A stretch of 48,847 nt of DNA from Mediterraneibacter catenae (GTDB taxonomy: Bacteria; Bacillota; Clostridia; Lachnospirales; Lachnospiraceae), in the NCBI RefSeq assembly GCF_008691045.1, contig NZ_VMSO01000019.1, positions 1-48,847 on the forward strand, written 5' to 3'. Each line of letters opens with the position of its first letter. Within the stretch, counting starts at the first letter, position 1. Below, piece by piece: positions 8,932 to 17,904 of the stretch. The position numbers and the translations under genes were made by a program. The notes beneath the pieces are model-generated. The model did not search any database. It was not told the origin of the DNA and saw nothing but the letters and a program-made list of their open reading frames with translations.

Positions 8932-9235
8932 AAAAAAAGGCTCCCGCCCTGTAAAAGGACGAAAGCCATCTCTCTCGTTTTAACCACCTGTTACAACATA
9001 CTTGAACTTCTTTGTCCGCATATTCTGTCTTAAATGGGGAGCAATTCTGTTCGCATATGGTATCCTCTAACGCGGGATCCGCGTCAGCCCTTACTGCTCG
9101 TGCTGCCTTGTATCTCCGGTGTATTTTGGGGGCTGCGGCTCGGAAGTGATATTCGGAAATATTCTACTTATACCGGGCTCTCACCTCTCCCGGCTCGCTG
9201 GAATGTTCGGATAAGACCTACTGTCTCCGTCATAG
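8932..9235 (-). promoter_or_regulatory. T-box riboswitch (Ile, ATC specifier) of ileS
   Basis: Read on the minus strand, stem I starts near 9235 with GACGGAGACAGTAGG. It carries the AG-bulge/GGTGAGAG distal region near 9190, and the specifier region GAAT-ATC-ACTTCCGAGC, with the ATC isoleucine codon at 9150-9148. The T-box core AGGTGGTTAAAACGAG lies near 8990-8976. The terminator stem (8957-8967 pairing with 8939-8949, including G-U pairs) is followed by seven T. Uncharged tRNA-Ile should bind and favour read-through into ileS. The terminator lies about 530 bases before the ileS start, an unusually long gap that holds the two structured repeats. Confidence 0.88.
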
Positions 9236-9264
9236 CCTTTGCTGTTGAAATTCATACAAGGGTA

Positions 9265-9293
9265 ATTATAAGAAGAAAATACCGGTTCGTCAA
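9265..9293 (-). promoter_or_regulatory. SigA-type promoter of the ileS T-box transcript
   Basis: Minus-strand TTGACG (9293-9288), a 17-base spacer and TATAAT (9270-9265) form a near-perfect housekeeping promoter. Transcription would begin near 9258, some 20 bases before T-box stem I. Confidence 0.8.
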
Positions 9294-9563
9294 GACTTTT
9301 ATATGAATCGCGGTTCTTTCATTTATACAATAGCCTATTTTCTTAAAATGCTTACACATTGATATTTTCGCTTATCCAACTCCGCCCGAATTGCCGGATG
9401 TTTTTTATCCAGATTATAAGGGATCAGAATGATAATTGCCAAAATGGTCAGCAGGCAGAATTATACTTGTATTTCCTTATTACAGTTTCTTGTAAATAAA
9501 ATCTATTAAAGCATGCAGAAAAATGTTATATTACACATATGCAAAAAGGCAGGTGAATTTACT

Positions 9564-12500
9564 TTGGATCAACAAAAGAAAAAACCATTCCGCCCGATCC
9601 CGGGGCTGACCCGTGAAGCAGAGGAACAGCAGCTTTGCGAGATTACGAGAATCGCACAGGACAATCTGGAAAAAACAGAAAAATACAGCGGTCAGCTATC
9701 TGATGAACTGCATGAGCTGATGGAGACTTACGGGACAAAAGATAAGGAGGCGCTCGCCCTCTTTCACAATACCCAGGCCCAGCTGCAGGAAACCCGCCGT
9801 GATCTGCTGCGCTGTCGGAAAGCGCGGCACAAACCGTATTTCGGCCGGATTGATTTTCGCGATCAGAAGATTCCCTATGCAGAGTCATACTATGTCGGAC
9901 GCGTCGGCATTTCCAGAAATGGATCTGAACCGGTAGTCATAGACTGGAGGGCGCCCATCGCTTCTGTCTACTATGAAAATACGATAGGAAAATGCAGATA
10001 TACTGTAAAAAATGAAGGTTCCTGTGAAATCGACCTGAAACGGAAACGGACCTACGAAATCGCAGATGACCGGCTGATCGATTTCTTTGACTCGGACGTG
10101 GTGGCAAATGACGAGCTGCTGACAAAATACCTTGCCAAAAATAAAAGCGCCGTACTCGGCGAGATTATTTCCACAGTCCAAAAAGAACAAAATACGGTGA
10201 TCCGCAGGTCGCCTAAGATGAACCTGATCGTACAGGGGGTCGCCGGATCGGGAAAAACAACAGTAGCAATGCACCGCATATCTTATATTTTATATAATTA
10301 TGAAGACGATTTCCGTCCGGAGGATTTCTACATCATAGGAAGCAACCGCATTCTTCTGAACTATATTACCAGTGTACTGCCGGATCTCGACGTATACGGA
10401 GTCTCCCAAATGACGATGGAACAGCTCTTCGTTCGCCTTCTCTACGAGGACTGGAATCCTGAGATTCACCACATCCGTCACATCGGGAAAAATGAAGAGG
10501 CGGTCCGGATCAAAGGAAGCTATAAGTGGTTTCATGACCTGGAAGATTTCTGCCGGGATCTGGAGAGAAGATCCATCCCGGAACAGGAAGTAACCCTGGA
10601 TAACGGAGTCCGGATCATGCGGAAATCCACAGTCCGGAACTGTCTTAATGACAATCCTCTTGTCTCCATGCAGGGCAAGATCAATATGCTGAACGCGATT
10701 CTTCTGTCCCGTCTGGAGAATGAAATAACCGGAAAAGATATCGCCTATCCTCCTGCCCTGCAAAAGGAGCTTTATAAAAAATACAGACGGTATTTCGGCG
10801 GGGATGTCTGGAAAGGATCTATATATCAGGTCTACAGTGATTTTCTAAAATCACAGGAATCAAAAGGGATGGCAGTTCCCCTTCCGGACCGTGACTTTGA
10901 CCTCTATGACCTCGCTGCACTTGCCTATATTTACAAACGAATCAAGGAGACTGACGGAATCCGGGAGGCAAGCCACGTGATCATTGACGAGGCACAGGAT
11001 TTTGGCATGACGGCATACGGCGCTCTCTACTACTGTCTCCGCGGCTGTACCTATACAATCATGGGCGATGTCTCCCAGAATATTCACTACGGATATGGAC
11101 TGAACGACTGGGAGGATCTGAAATCCCTGATCCTGAAAAGTACTCCCGGCGGTTTCGGAGTTCTTAAGAAGAGCTACCGCAATACTGTAGAGATCTCAGA
11201 ATTCGCCACCGGGATATTGCGGCACGGGAGCTTCCCCGTCTATCCGGTCGATCCGATCCGCCGCCACGGCAGCCCTGTCCGTATTACACAGTGCCGTGAT
11301 GATGAGGACATGATCAGGGAAAGTATAAATACAATCCGCAGATGGCAGACAGACGGCAGGGAGACGATTGCCGTGATCTGCCGGGACGAGGAAGAAGCTT
11401 CTGCGGTAAGCGCATTGCTCAGCAAAGAACTGGATCTCGCCGACACTGATCCGGAGACAGCCGAATTCACCGAAGGAATCATGGTACTGCCCGTCGAGTA
11501 TACAAAAGGACTGGAGTTCGATGCCGTTCTCATCTACCATCCTTCTGCCGAAAGCTATCCGGATAACGATGCTTACGTGAAACTGTTGTATGTTGCCGCC
11601 ACGCGTGCCCTCCACGAGCTCGCCGCGGTACATACAGGTGATCTGACTGACCTGATCGCCTGTCCTGCTCCGGACCGAAAACAGAAGAGTCTTCCGGAAG
11701 AAGAGAAAAATCCAAAAGGGATACTGCCAGAAGACAGCAAAAAGGGACAGACTTCATCCAGTGTTCATAAATCTGACAGACACAATACGCAGGACTCTCC
11801 AACCTCCGGCAAAGAGCAGCCTGCATCGAAACGTGCTGCACATCCATACAACAGCGTTCCTGTCAACCCGTCATCCTATCGTTTCGGTTCCGTTCCGGAC
11901 ACGAAACTTCTGAATCTTGGAAAGGAAGTGGCTGTCCATACTGCCGATCTATCAATCCGGGATATAAAACGCACCAGACATTCACTCGAGCTGAGCAGCA
12001 ACGAAGGGATCCTGCGTCTGACGCCGGTGCATGCATCTGTAATACGGGTACAGTTTATGGGCAGAGATGTGCCCGAACCGCCTCACAGCTTCTGGCACTT
12101 TCCTCCCGAACAGGCGCCTGCCTGGTCGGCGCGGGCCGGAAAATCTCTCGCGGAGCTTGCTTCGGGACAAATTAAAATACAGATTGATAAAAGGAGCGGA
12201 GCAATCCGCTTCCTGGACCATGAGGGACGGAAACTCCTGACCGAGTCAAGAGTCCTGCCAAGGAAAGTGAAAAACGGGCAGAAGATATGCACATGGAATT
12301 ATTTTGACTGGGCAAGAGAAGAAAAACTTATGGTAAAAGGAATCCTGAACGAAGATCTGGAGCGCCTAAACAATAAAGCTCGTTATATCAGTTTCGGCGG
12401 AAAAATCATGCGAATGCCTCTTATTGTATCTGAATACGGATATGGCCTTGGAATTGCCTCGGAAGAAACCGTCATGTGCTGTGATATCCCGCTGTATGGC

Positions 12501-12599
12501 ACTTATCTTTATACAGAAGGTACCGGGCAGATTGATTATTATTTTATATATGGCAGAGATTATGAAGAAATCCTTGGTCTTTATAAAGTCTTGAAATAA
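9564..12599 (+). CDS. HelD/UvrD-family helicase fused to a GH31-type N-terminal beta-sandwich domain
   Basis: A protein of about 1011 residues in two parts. Residues 1-700 are a superfamily 1 helicase of the HelD type (RNA polymerase recycling in Firmicutes). Walker A GVAGSGKTT is near residue 225, Walker B IDEAQDF near 472, and motifs V/VI near 640-680 (EYTKGLEFDAV, YVAATRAL). A charged linker of about 85 residues follows. Residues 790-1011 match the N-terminal sandwich of GH31 alpha-glucosidases (RLTPVHASVIRVQF, IDKRSGAIRFLD, GYGLGIASEE, IDYYFIYGRDYEEIL). They stop where the catalytic barrel would begin, so no glycosidase activity is expected. I choose the TTG at 9564: AGGTG lies 8 bases before it, and a -10-like TATATT at 9527 lies downstream of the ATG at 9513. 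The fusion is unusual; what the second domain does is unknown. Confidence 0.82.
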   Translation: MDQQKKKPFRPIPGLTREAEEQQLCEITRIAQDNLEKTEKYSGQLSDELHELMETYGTKDKEALALFHNTQAQLQETRRDLLRCRKARHKPYFGRIDFRDQKIPYAESYYVGRVGISRNGSEPVVIDWRAPIASVYYENTIGKCRYTVKNEGSCEIDLKRKRTYEIADDRLIDFFDSDVVANDELLTKYLAKNKSAVLGEIISTVQKEQNTVIRRSPKMNLIVQGVAGSGKTTVAMHRISYILYNYEDDFRPEDFYIIGSNRILLNYITSVLPDLDVYGVSQMTMEQLFVRLLYEDWNPEIHHIRHIGKNEEAVRIKGSYKWFHDLEDFCRDLERRSIPEQEVTLDNGVRIMRKSTVRNCLNDNPLVSMQGKINMLNAILLSRLENEITGKDIAYPPALQKELYKKYRRYFGGDVWKGSIYQVYSDFLKSQESKGMAVPLPDRDFDLYDLAALAYIYKRIKETDGIREASHVIIDEAQDFGMTAYGALYYCLRGCTYTIMGDVSQNIHYGYGLNDWEDLKSLILKSTPGGFGVLKKSYRNTVEISEFATGILRHGSFPVYPVDPIRRHGSPVRITQCRDDEDMIRESINTIRRWQTDGRETIAVICRDEEEASAVSALLSKELDLADTDPETAEFTEGIMVLPVEYTKGLEFDAVLIYHPSAESYPDNDAYVKLLYVAATRALHELAAVHTGDLTDLIACPAPDRKQKSLPEEEKNPKGILPEDSKKGQTSSSVHKSDRHNTQDSPTSGKEQPASKRAAHPYNSVPVNPSSYRFGSVPDTKLLNLGKEVAVHTADLSIRDIKRTRHSLELSSNEGILRLTPVHASVIRVQFMGRDVPEPPHSFWHFPPEQAPAWSARAGKSLAELASGQIKIQIDKRSGAIRFLDHEGRKLLTESRVLPRKVKNGQKICTWNYFDWAREEKLMVKGILNEDLERLNNKARYISFGGKIMRMPLIVSEYGYGLGIASEETVMCCDIPLYGTYLYTEGTGQIDYYFIYGRDYEEILGLYKVLK

Positions 12600-12611
12600 A
12601 AACACGGATTG

Positions 12612-12688
12612 GGGACAGGGTGAAACCTGATTGGGGACGTAGTAAAATTGAATTTTACTACGTCCCCAATCAGGTTTCACCCTGTCCC
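12612..12688. repeat. Perfect 77-bp palindrome (38-bp arms, 1-base loop), REP-like
   Basis: The left arm 12612-12649 is the exact reverse complement of 12651-12688, around a single G. It begins GGGACAGGGTGAAACC and contains GATTGGGGACGTAG. It fills the space between two convergent genes, so its RNA would form a strong hairpin in either direction, but no T-run follows. GGGGAC-rich palindromes of this kind occur with IS200-type (Y1/RAYT) transposases in Firmicutes; that link is recalled, not shown here. Confidence 0.85.
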
Positions 12689-12690
12689 GT

Positions 12691-14592
12691 TTATAAATTC
12701 TTCACAAAAAGTGCTCTGATTGCATTAAGCACTGCGATGATCATTACACCCACATCTGCGAAGATAGCGAGCCACATATTGGCGATGCCGACTGCTCCGA
12801 GCACGAGACAGATCAGCTTGATGCCAATGGCGAACCAGATATTTTCATACACGATACGGAGACATTTTCTTGAGATTCGGATAGCTTTGGATATCTTGAT
12901 CGGATCATCATCCATCAGCACAATATCTGCCGCCTCTATCGCTGCGTCTGATCCCATGGCTCCCATGGCGATACCTATATCCGCTCGAGAGAGCACCGGT
13001 GCGTCATTGATGCCGTCTCCCACAAATGCCAGTTTTCCTTTACCGGTATTTCTTTTCATCAATGCTTCCACCTGGGACACCTTATCCGCCGGCAGAAGCT
13101 CTGCATGCACTTCGTCAATCCCCAGATCTGCTGCCACATGTTCTGCTGCCTTTCCGGAATCTCCGGTAAGCATGACCGTCTTCTCTACACCAGCTTTCTT
13201 CAGTAACTGTATCGCCTCTTTTGCATGAGGTTTCTCTATATCCGAGATCACGATATGCCCAGCATAACGCCCATCTACCGCCATATGGATGATCGTCCCC
13301 GCCCGATGGCAGTCAATCCATTTCACTCCCAATCTGTCCATGAGCTTTGAATTTCCTGCTGCTACATCTATGCCGTCCACTTTTGCCATCACACCGTTTC
13401 CGCTGATTTCCTGAATATCTGTCACGCGGCTTCTGTCGATTTGTTTTCCATAAGCTCTCTGCAGGCTCTTACTGATCGGATGGGAGGATGCACTCTCAGC
13501 CAGCGCTGCGTATTCCAGCAGATCATCTCTGTCCATCTCGTTGTGGTGTACCTCATTTACCTCGAATACACCCTGTGTCAGTGTACCGGTCTTGTCAAAT
13601 ACGACACATTTCGTCTGAGACAATGTTTCCAGATAATTTGATCCTTTTACAAGTACTCCTGCATTGCTGGCTCCTCCGATACCTGCAAAGAAGCTGAGCG
13701 GAATACTGATGACCAGAGCACAGGGACAGCTAATAACAAGAAATGTAAGCGCACGGTAAATCCATATCCCCCATTCTGCCGGGATACCCATTACGAACAT
13801 CCTTACGATCGGCGGGAGAACTGCAAGAGCAATAGCACTGTAGACCACTGCCGGAGTATAGACCCGTGCAAATTTGGTAATAAAATCTTCAGATTTTGAT
13901 TTTCTGGAACTTGCATTTTCCACCAAATCCAGAATTTTTGACACTGTAGACTCTCCGAACTCTTTGGTCGTCCTTATCTTCAGCACCCCCGTCATATTGA
14001 TACATCCACTAATAATCTCATCCCCCTCCTGTGCATCTCTCGGCAGGCTCTCCCCCGTCAGCGCACTCGTATTAAGAGTAGACTCCCCTTCTATGACAAT
14101 ACCATCAATAGGAACTTTCTCCCCGGGCTGCACTATAATCACAGAGCCTATCTCAACTTCATCCGGGTCGATCTGCTCAAGTTTGCCTCCTATTTCAATA
14201 TTTGCATAATCAGGACGTATGTCCATCAGATCACTGATATTTCTACGGCTTTTTCCCACTGCATAGCTCTGGAACCACTCGCCGATCTGATAGAACAACA
14301 TAACTGCTATAGCCTCCACATAATCTCCGTTTTCGTGATCGGCCACTTCACTGTATATCGCAATAGCGATCGCGCCGATCGTGGCCACCGCCATCAACAG
14401 GCTCTCATCAAATGGTTGACGGTTCTTGATTCCCTTAAATGCTTTGATCAGAATATCATAGCCAATCACCAGATATGGAATCAGATAGAGAATGAATCTC
14501 AGAGGCCCGCCGAATGGCAGAAAATTAAATCCGATCAGCAGAGCTGCAGAAATCAGGATTCTGATCAGCATTTTTTTCTGTTTTTTATTCAT
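12691..14592 (-). CDS. Heavy-metal P1B-type ATPase, Zn/Cd efflux class
   Basis: A 633-residue cation pump of the CadA/ZntA group. It shows the CPC metal-transfer motif in a membrane helix (ISCPCALVIS, near residue 295), the phosphorylation loop DKTGTLTQG near 340, the SSHP nucleotide-site motif near 375, TGDS near 480 and GDGINDAP near 530. The last helices contain Lys (KLICLVLG) and Asp (FADVGVM), typical of the Zn/Cd/Pb subtype rather than the copper pumps. It lacks the usual N-terminal metal-binding domain; that domain is encoded separately just upstream (14703-14921). An ArsR-type operator lies about 30 bases before the start. It should export Zn2+, Cd2+ or a similar ion and be induced by that metal. 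Confidence 0.93.
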   Translation of the reverse strand: MNKKQKKMLIRILISAALLIGFNFLPFGGPLRFILYLIPYLVIGYDILIKAFKGIKNRQPFDESLLMAVATIGAIAIAIYSEVADHENGDYVEAIAVMLFYQIGEWFQSYAVGKSRRNISDLMDIRPDYANIEIGGKLEQIDPDEVEIGSVIIVQPGEKVPIDGIVIEGESTLNTSALTGESLPRDAQEGDEIISGCINMTGVLKIRTTKEFGESTVSKILDLVENASSRKSKSEDFITKFARVYTPAVVYSAIALAVLPPIVRMFVMGIPAEWGIWIYRALTFLVISCPCALVISIPLSFFAGIGGASNAGVLVKGSNYLETLSQTKCVVFDKTGTLTQGVFEVNEVHHNEMDRDDLLEYAALAESASSHPISKSLQRAYGKQIDRSRVTDIQEISGNGVMAKVDGIDVAAGNSKLMDRLGVKWIDCHRAGTIIHMAVDGRYAGHIVISDIEKPHAKEAIQLLKKAGVEKTVMLTGDSGKAAEHVAADLGIDEVHAELLPADKVSQVEALMKRNTGKGKLAFVGDGINDAPVLSRADIGIAMGAMGSDAAIEAADIVLMDDDPIKISKAIRISRKCLRIVYENIWFAIGIKLICLVLGAVGIANMWLAIFADVGVMIIAVLNAIRALFVKNL

Positions 14593-14624
14593 ATGTCATT
14601 CCTTCCTCTTGCAATATATTTATA

Positions 14625-14642
14625 ATTAAACAGATGCTTAAT
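14625..14642. promoter_or_regulatory. ArsR/SmtB-type operator before the efflux ATPase
   Basis: The 18-bp site ATTAAACAGATGCTTAAT has ATTAA and TTAAT half-sites 8 bases apart. A near-identical site stands before the HMA gene and faces the arsR gene (14939-14956). It lies about 33 bases upstream of the ATPase start. Confidence 0.6.
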
Positions 14643-14702
14643 TATTTATTTGTATCTTATATTTAATCCCGGAACCGCATTGGACTCCGGGACAATCTTA
14701 TC

Positions 14703-14921
14703 CTAGAAAAAGATCTCGCAGTCATCTTCCACTTTCTTGCAGTTTTTAAGCACCTCCTGCATGACTGTCTTTGCATCATGCCCCTCTTCAAACTCTACAT
14801 TCATCTTCAGTGTCATGAAGTTTACAACCGCATCCTTTACTCCTGCCGTCTCCTTTGCAGCCTGCTCCATCTTATTTGCACAGTTCGCACAGTCAACATC
14901 AATCTTATAGCTCTTTTTCAT
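14703..14921 (-). CDS. Stand-alone heavy-metal-associated (HMA) domain protein
   Basis: A 72-residue HMA/CopZ-fold metal-binding protein. The metal site is DCANCANK (CxxC, Cys 11 and 14). The rest follows the beta-alpha-beta-beta-alpha-beta plan (KETAGVKDAVVNFMTLKMNVEF). A second acidic/Cys cluster, CKKVEDDCEIF, closes the protein and could add ligands. It is read just before the P1B ATPase, which lacks its own HMA domain, so it probably delivers metal to that pump or acts as its detached regulatory domain. A good ribosome site (AAAGGAGAT) precedes the ATG. Confidence 0.9.
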   Translation of the reverse strand: MKKSYKIDVDCANCANKMEQAAKETAGVKDAVVNFMTLKMNVEFEEGHDAKTVMQEVLKNCKKVEDDCEIFF

Positions 14922-14938
14922 TTTCGTTATCTCCTTTA

Positions 14939-14956
14939 ATTAAACAATTATTTAAT
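14939..14956. promoter_or_regulatory. ArsR/SmtB-type operator between arsR and the efflux genes
   Basis: The site ATTAAACAATTATTTAAT has the same ATTAA-8-TTAAT plan as 14625-14642. It lies just downstream of a minus-strand promoter candidate (TTGACT, 17 bases, TACATT, near 14993-14965). Binding would block the HMA/ATPase transcript and could also affect the divergent arsR gene. Confidence 0.65.
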
Positions 14957-15055
14957 CGTTGACTATAATGTACTTCTGATTTTATAATAAGTCAAGAGCT
15001 GTACGGATGTTATTTCCGTTTGGGCGAAATATATTTCTGATTGGAGCAATGACTT

Positions 15056-15427
15056 ATGAAAGAACAGAATCTGCCCCACGATCACGGGCATAATAATGAA
15101 GAATTAATAAGGAAACATCTCCCGGGCGAGGCGGAGATTGCCGGAGTATCCGAAGCTATGAAACAACTCGGGGATCCCAGCAGGCTGCGTATCTTCTGGC
15201 TTTTGTGCCACTGCGAGGAATGCGTACTCAATATTGCTGCTATTGTAAATATGACAAGTCCTGCAGTCTCTCATCATCTGAGAATTTTAAAGAGCAGCGG
15301 ACTCATCGTCAGCCGCCGGGAAGGAAAGGAAATGTATTACAGAACGGCAGATACCGAGCTGGCACAGATGCTTCATCACATGATAGAAAAGCTGGGAAAG
15401 ATAACCTGCCCGGAGGAATACATCTGA
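15056..15427 (+). CDS. ArsR/SmtB-family metal-sensing repressor
   Basis: A 123-residue winged-helix repressor. The HTH lies near residues 60-85 (LNIAAIVNMTSPAVSHHLRILKSSGL). Possible metal ligands are a His-rich N-terminus (HDHGH), the ECV segment that precedes the HTH in CadC/ArsR proteins, and DTELAQMLHHMIE in the last helix, which resembles the alpha-5 zinc site of SmtB/CzrA. It is divergent from the HMA-ATPase pair, and matching AT-rich operators lie before both, so it most likely represses them until Zn, Cd or Pb binds. The AraC-type gene starts 2 bases after its stop and is probably co-transcribed. Confidence 0.92.
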   Translation: MKEQNLPHDHGHNNEELIRKHLPGEAEIAGVSEAMKQLGDPSRLRIFWLLCHCEECVLNIAAIVNMTSPAVSHHLRILKSSGLIVSRREGKEMYYRTADTELAQMLHHMIEKLGKITCPEEYI

Positions 15428-15428
15428 T

Positions 15429-16427
15429 ATGGGAAAAGAACTGTATACAATTATTGAAAAACTGAAAGATGTACCGGAGGGAATCTGCGTTAATATCCGG
15501 CATTCCCTCGGAACATCTGACATTGTAAAGACAGCATCCTCAGAAGGTATGACTGACAGTTCCAGGCTGAAGTCGGAAACTTACGAACTGTATCCCGGAA
15601 TTGAACTGTCTTTTCACTGCTATCTGGCAGATCATTTTCATATCCGGCACTGCCATGGTATCTCTGTCTTGTCCATTGACCACTGTCGTGCCGGAAGAAT
15701 CGGATGGGAAATGAAAGGAGGCTTAAGCCTGTATTTCGGAAGTGGCGACCTGTCTTTCCACTATACGGATAAATGCTCCGACTCTGAAATCACGCTTCCT
15801 CTCGGATATTATGAAGGACTTTCCATTGCCCTCGACCTGCCGGTACTTCAGGATAGCCTTCCTGAGCTTCTTAACGATGCGGGTGTGGATGTCAGGGACC
15901 TCTGCCTGAAATTCTGCGGAGACAGGGAGACTGCCGCGCTTCCTGCAAGCAGCCGGATCGAGCACATCTTTTCCGAAGTATATGACCTTCCGGAACAGAC
16001 GAAACTACCTTACCTGAAGCTGAAATGCCAGGAGCTTCTTATGTTCCTTAACATGGCGGAACCTGCAATGGAAAACGCACTTGATGCCCACTACTCCGAA
16101 CAGGTCAGCCTTATCCGCCAGATCCATGACCAGATGACAGAGCATCCGGAAAAGAGATACACGATCGATGAACTGGCAAAGGAATATCTGATCAATACTG
16201 CCGCGCTGAAAAGCATATTTAAGTCCGTATACGGGATGCCGGTTGCCGCGTATATGAAGCACTACCGCATCATGAAAGCGGCCGGGCTGCTCCGGAACAG
16301 CAACGAAAGTATCGCCTCCGTTGCCCGTGCAGTGGGGTACGAAAGCCAGAGCAAGTTTTCGGCTGCTTTTAAGGATATCATGAAAATACTGCCCACGGAT
16401 TACCGCAGACAGTATACGCATGTATAA
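15429..16427 (+). CDS. AraC-family transcriptional regulator
   Basis: A 332-residue protein with a long N-terminal sensing region of no recognised type and a C-terminal AraC/XylS double helix-turn-helix (about residues 235-330). The second HTH reads SIASVARAVGYESQSKFSAAFKDIM, the usual AraC signature. It is translationally linked to arsR and may extend the metal response or respond to a second signal. AraC proteins with similar N-termini are often found beside iron or siderophore genes in Firmicutes, but no such gene is next to it. Its end meets the end of the convergent D,D-carboxypeptidase gene with one base between them. Confidence 0.85.
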   Translation: MGKELYTIIEKLKDVPEGICVNIRHSLGTSDIVKTASSEGMTDSSRLKSETYELYPGIELSFHCYLADHFHIRHCHGISVLSIDHCRAGRIGWEMKGGLSLYFGSGDLSFHYTDKCSDSEITLPLGYYEGLSIALDLPVLQDSLPELLNDAGVDVRDLCLKFCGDRETAALPASSRIEHIFSEVYDLPEQTKLPYLKLKCQELLMFLNMAEPAMENALDAHYSEQVSLIRQIHDQMTEHPEKRYTIDELAKEYLINTAALKSIFKSVYGMPVAAYMKHYRIMKAAGLLRNSNESIASVARAVGYESQSKFSAAFKDIMKILPTDYRRQYTHV

Positions 16428-16428
16428 A

Positions 16429-17904
16429 TTATCGGTCTCGTTTAGTCTTCTGTCTCATATATACTCTCTGCCTTCTACGTGCTGATCCTCTATGGCGTCT
16501 GCGGCGTCTAACAGCCCTGCGCCTGACTATGATGACAGAAAAGATGATCAGCAGCAGAACAGCTCCTGCCACTGATCCGGCTGCGATGCGCACCGGCATT
16601 GGCAGGGATGCAATCATTTGCAGAAGATTTGTCTCTTTGCTATCTGTTCCTGAAGCAGTATCAGGTTCGACGAGTTTAAGTTTTGTCGAGTATCCGGTTG
16701 TATCCTCCACGTATTCCGCAGTCAGCGTGGCCTGGACATTCCCTACTGGTTGTCCGTTATAAAGAAATGTAATACTGCCTTCCGCATGTTTTTCGTCAGT
16801 AATTGTAATCTCATAATCCAGGTCGTCCGCACCGGCATTGTCCGGCAGAAGCACGTACGGATCATCTTCCGTATATGACTTAATCTCCTCCGGCTTGTCG
16901 GCTTCGCTCAGCGGCACTTTGGAAAAATTATCAAACGAATAATCAAAAATTGCCTTTGTGTCTGCATATGCGTCTCCGTCATCTTTGAGCACTACTGCGA
17001 CAAGCTGTAACTTCCCGTTATCTGCCGTTGTCACAAGAGTTGTCCTCGACTCATCCGTATATCCCGTCTTTCCTCCAGTACAATATTTATAATAATTCTG
17101 GTTATCGCTCCAGAGCATTTTATGATGCTGCTGGAACGTCCTCGTCTCATTTACCAGATTCGTAGTACCTATCGTGTAATTCAGTGTCTGGGCAATCGTG
17201 CGGAACTCTTCGTGCTGATACAGTTCAGAAGTAATCAGTGCCATATCATGCGCCGTTGTATAATGGTGTTCGTCATGCAGCCCATTGGCATTCACCCAGT
17301 TGGAACCTGTACATCCAAGCTCGGCACTTCGGTCATTCATCGTCTGGATAAACGTATTATAATCACCGCCCATCTGCTTTCCGACATTCTCTGCCACCGC
17401 ATAAGAGACTTCATTGGCAGATGCAAGCAGAATTGCATATAAGGCATCCTTCATACTTATAATTTCATTCGGACGCATCCCGATGCTTGCATAATCAGAT
17501 CTCAATATATCGATACTGTCCTGAGAAAAAAGTACCTCGTCATCAGGGTCAGAGTTCTCGAGGGCTATAAGGACAGTGAGCAGTTTGGTTATACTGGCAG
17601 GATAGTGCTTCTCGTCTATCTTTTTTCCATAAAGAATAGCCCCGCTGTTCATATCCATTACTATGGCCGAATTCCCATAGACTTTCGGTCCTTCAGGCCA
17701 CCCGGCAATATTATTCGTCTCCGGAACTGTTTCATAAGAAGCCTGCTTCTGCTTCTCAAAATCCGAAAGTTCCGTCTCTTGCGCCGCATGCCCCATTTCT
17801 GCTGTCTGACCTGCCTGTGGTTCTGCATATACATCAGATACGGGAATTATTATCATCATGATCAGCAGCAGCACTGCGGTCATACGTTTTAAGGCTATCC
17901 CCAT
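16429..17904 (-). CDS. D-alanyl-D-alanine carboxypeptidase (PBP5/DacA-DacF family, S11)
   Basis: A 491-residue low-molecular-weight penicillin-binding protein that trims the terminal D-Ala of peptidoglycan stem peptides. A signal peptide occupies about residues 1-27. The active-site triads are SITK (Ser104-Lys107), SAN near residue 160 (SANEVSYAV) and KTG near 290 (GGKTGYTDES). A C-terminal beta domain follows, then a true membrane helix near 445-465 and a strongly basic Arg-rich tail, so it is anchored by a helix rather than by the amphipathic peptide of classical PBP5. It is probably transcribed alone. Which paralogue (vegetative dacA or sporulation dacF/dacB) it corresponds to cannot be decided here. 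Confidence 0.93.
   Translation of the reverse strand: MGIALKRMTAVLLLIMMIIIPVSDVYAEPQAGQTAEMGHAAQETELSDFEKQKQASYETVPETNNIAGWPEGPKVYGNSAIVMDMNSGAILYGKKIDEKHYPASITKLLTVLIALENSDPDDEVLFSQDSIDILRSDYASIGMRPNEIISMKDALYAILLASANEVSYAVAENVGKQMGGDYNTFIQTMNDRSAELGCTGSNWVNANGLHDEHHYTTAHDMALITSELYQHEEFRTIAQTLNYTIGTTNLVNETRTFQQHHKMLWSDNQNYYKYCTGGKTGYTDESRTTLVTTADNGKLQLVAVVLKDDGDAYADTKAIFDYSFDNFSKVPLSEADKPEEIKSYTEDDPYVLLPDNAGADDLDYEITITDEKHAEGSITFLYNGQPVGNVQATLTAEYVEDTTGYSTKLKLVEPDTASGTDSKETNLLQMIASLPMPVRIAAGSVAGAVLLLIIFSVIIVRRRAVRRRRRHRGSARRRQRVYMRQKTKRDR

Noticed and set aside
9034..9306. A 90-residue plus-strand frame over the ileS leader
   Set aside because: It is the antisense of the T-box, whose conserved elements explain the sequence.
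12612..12688. Ordinary rho-independent terminator
   Set aside because: The symmetry is perfect over 38 bp and no T-run follows; a REP-like element fits better, though it may also end transcription.
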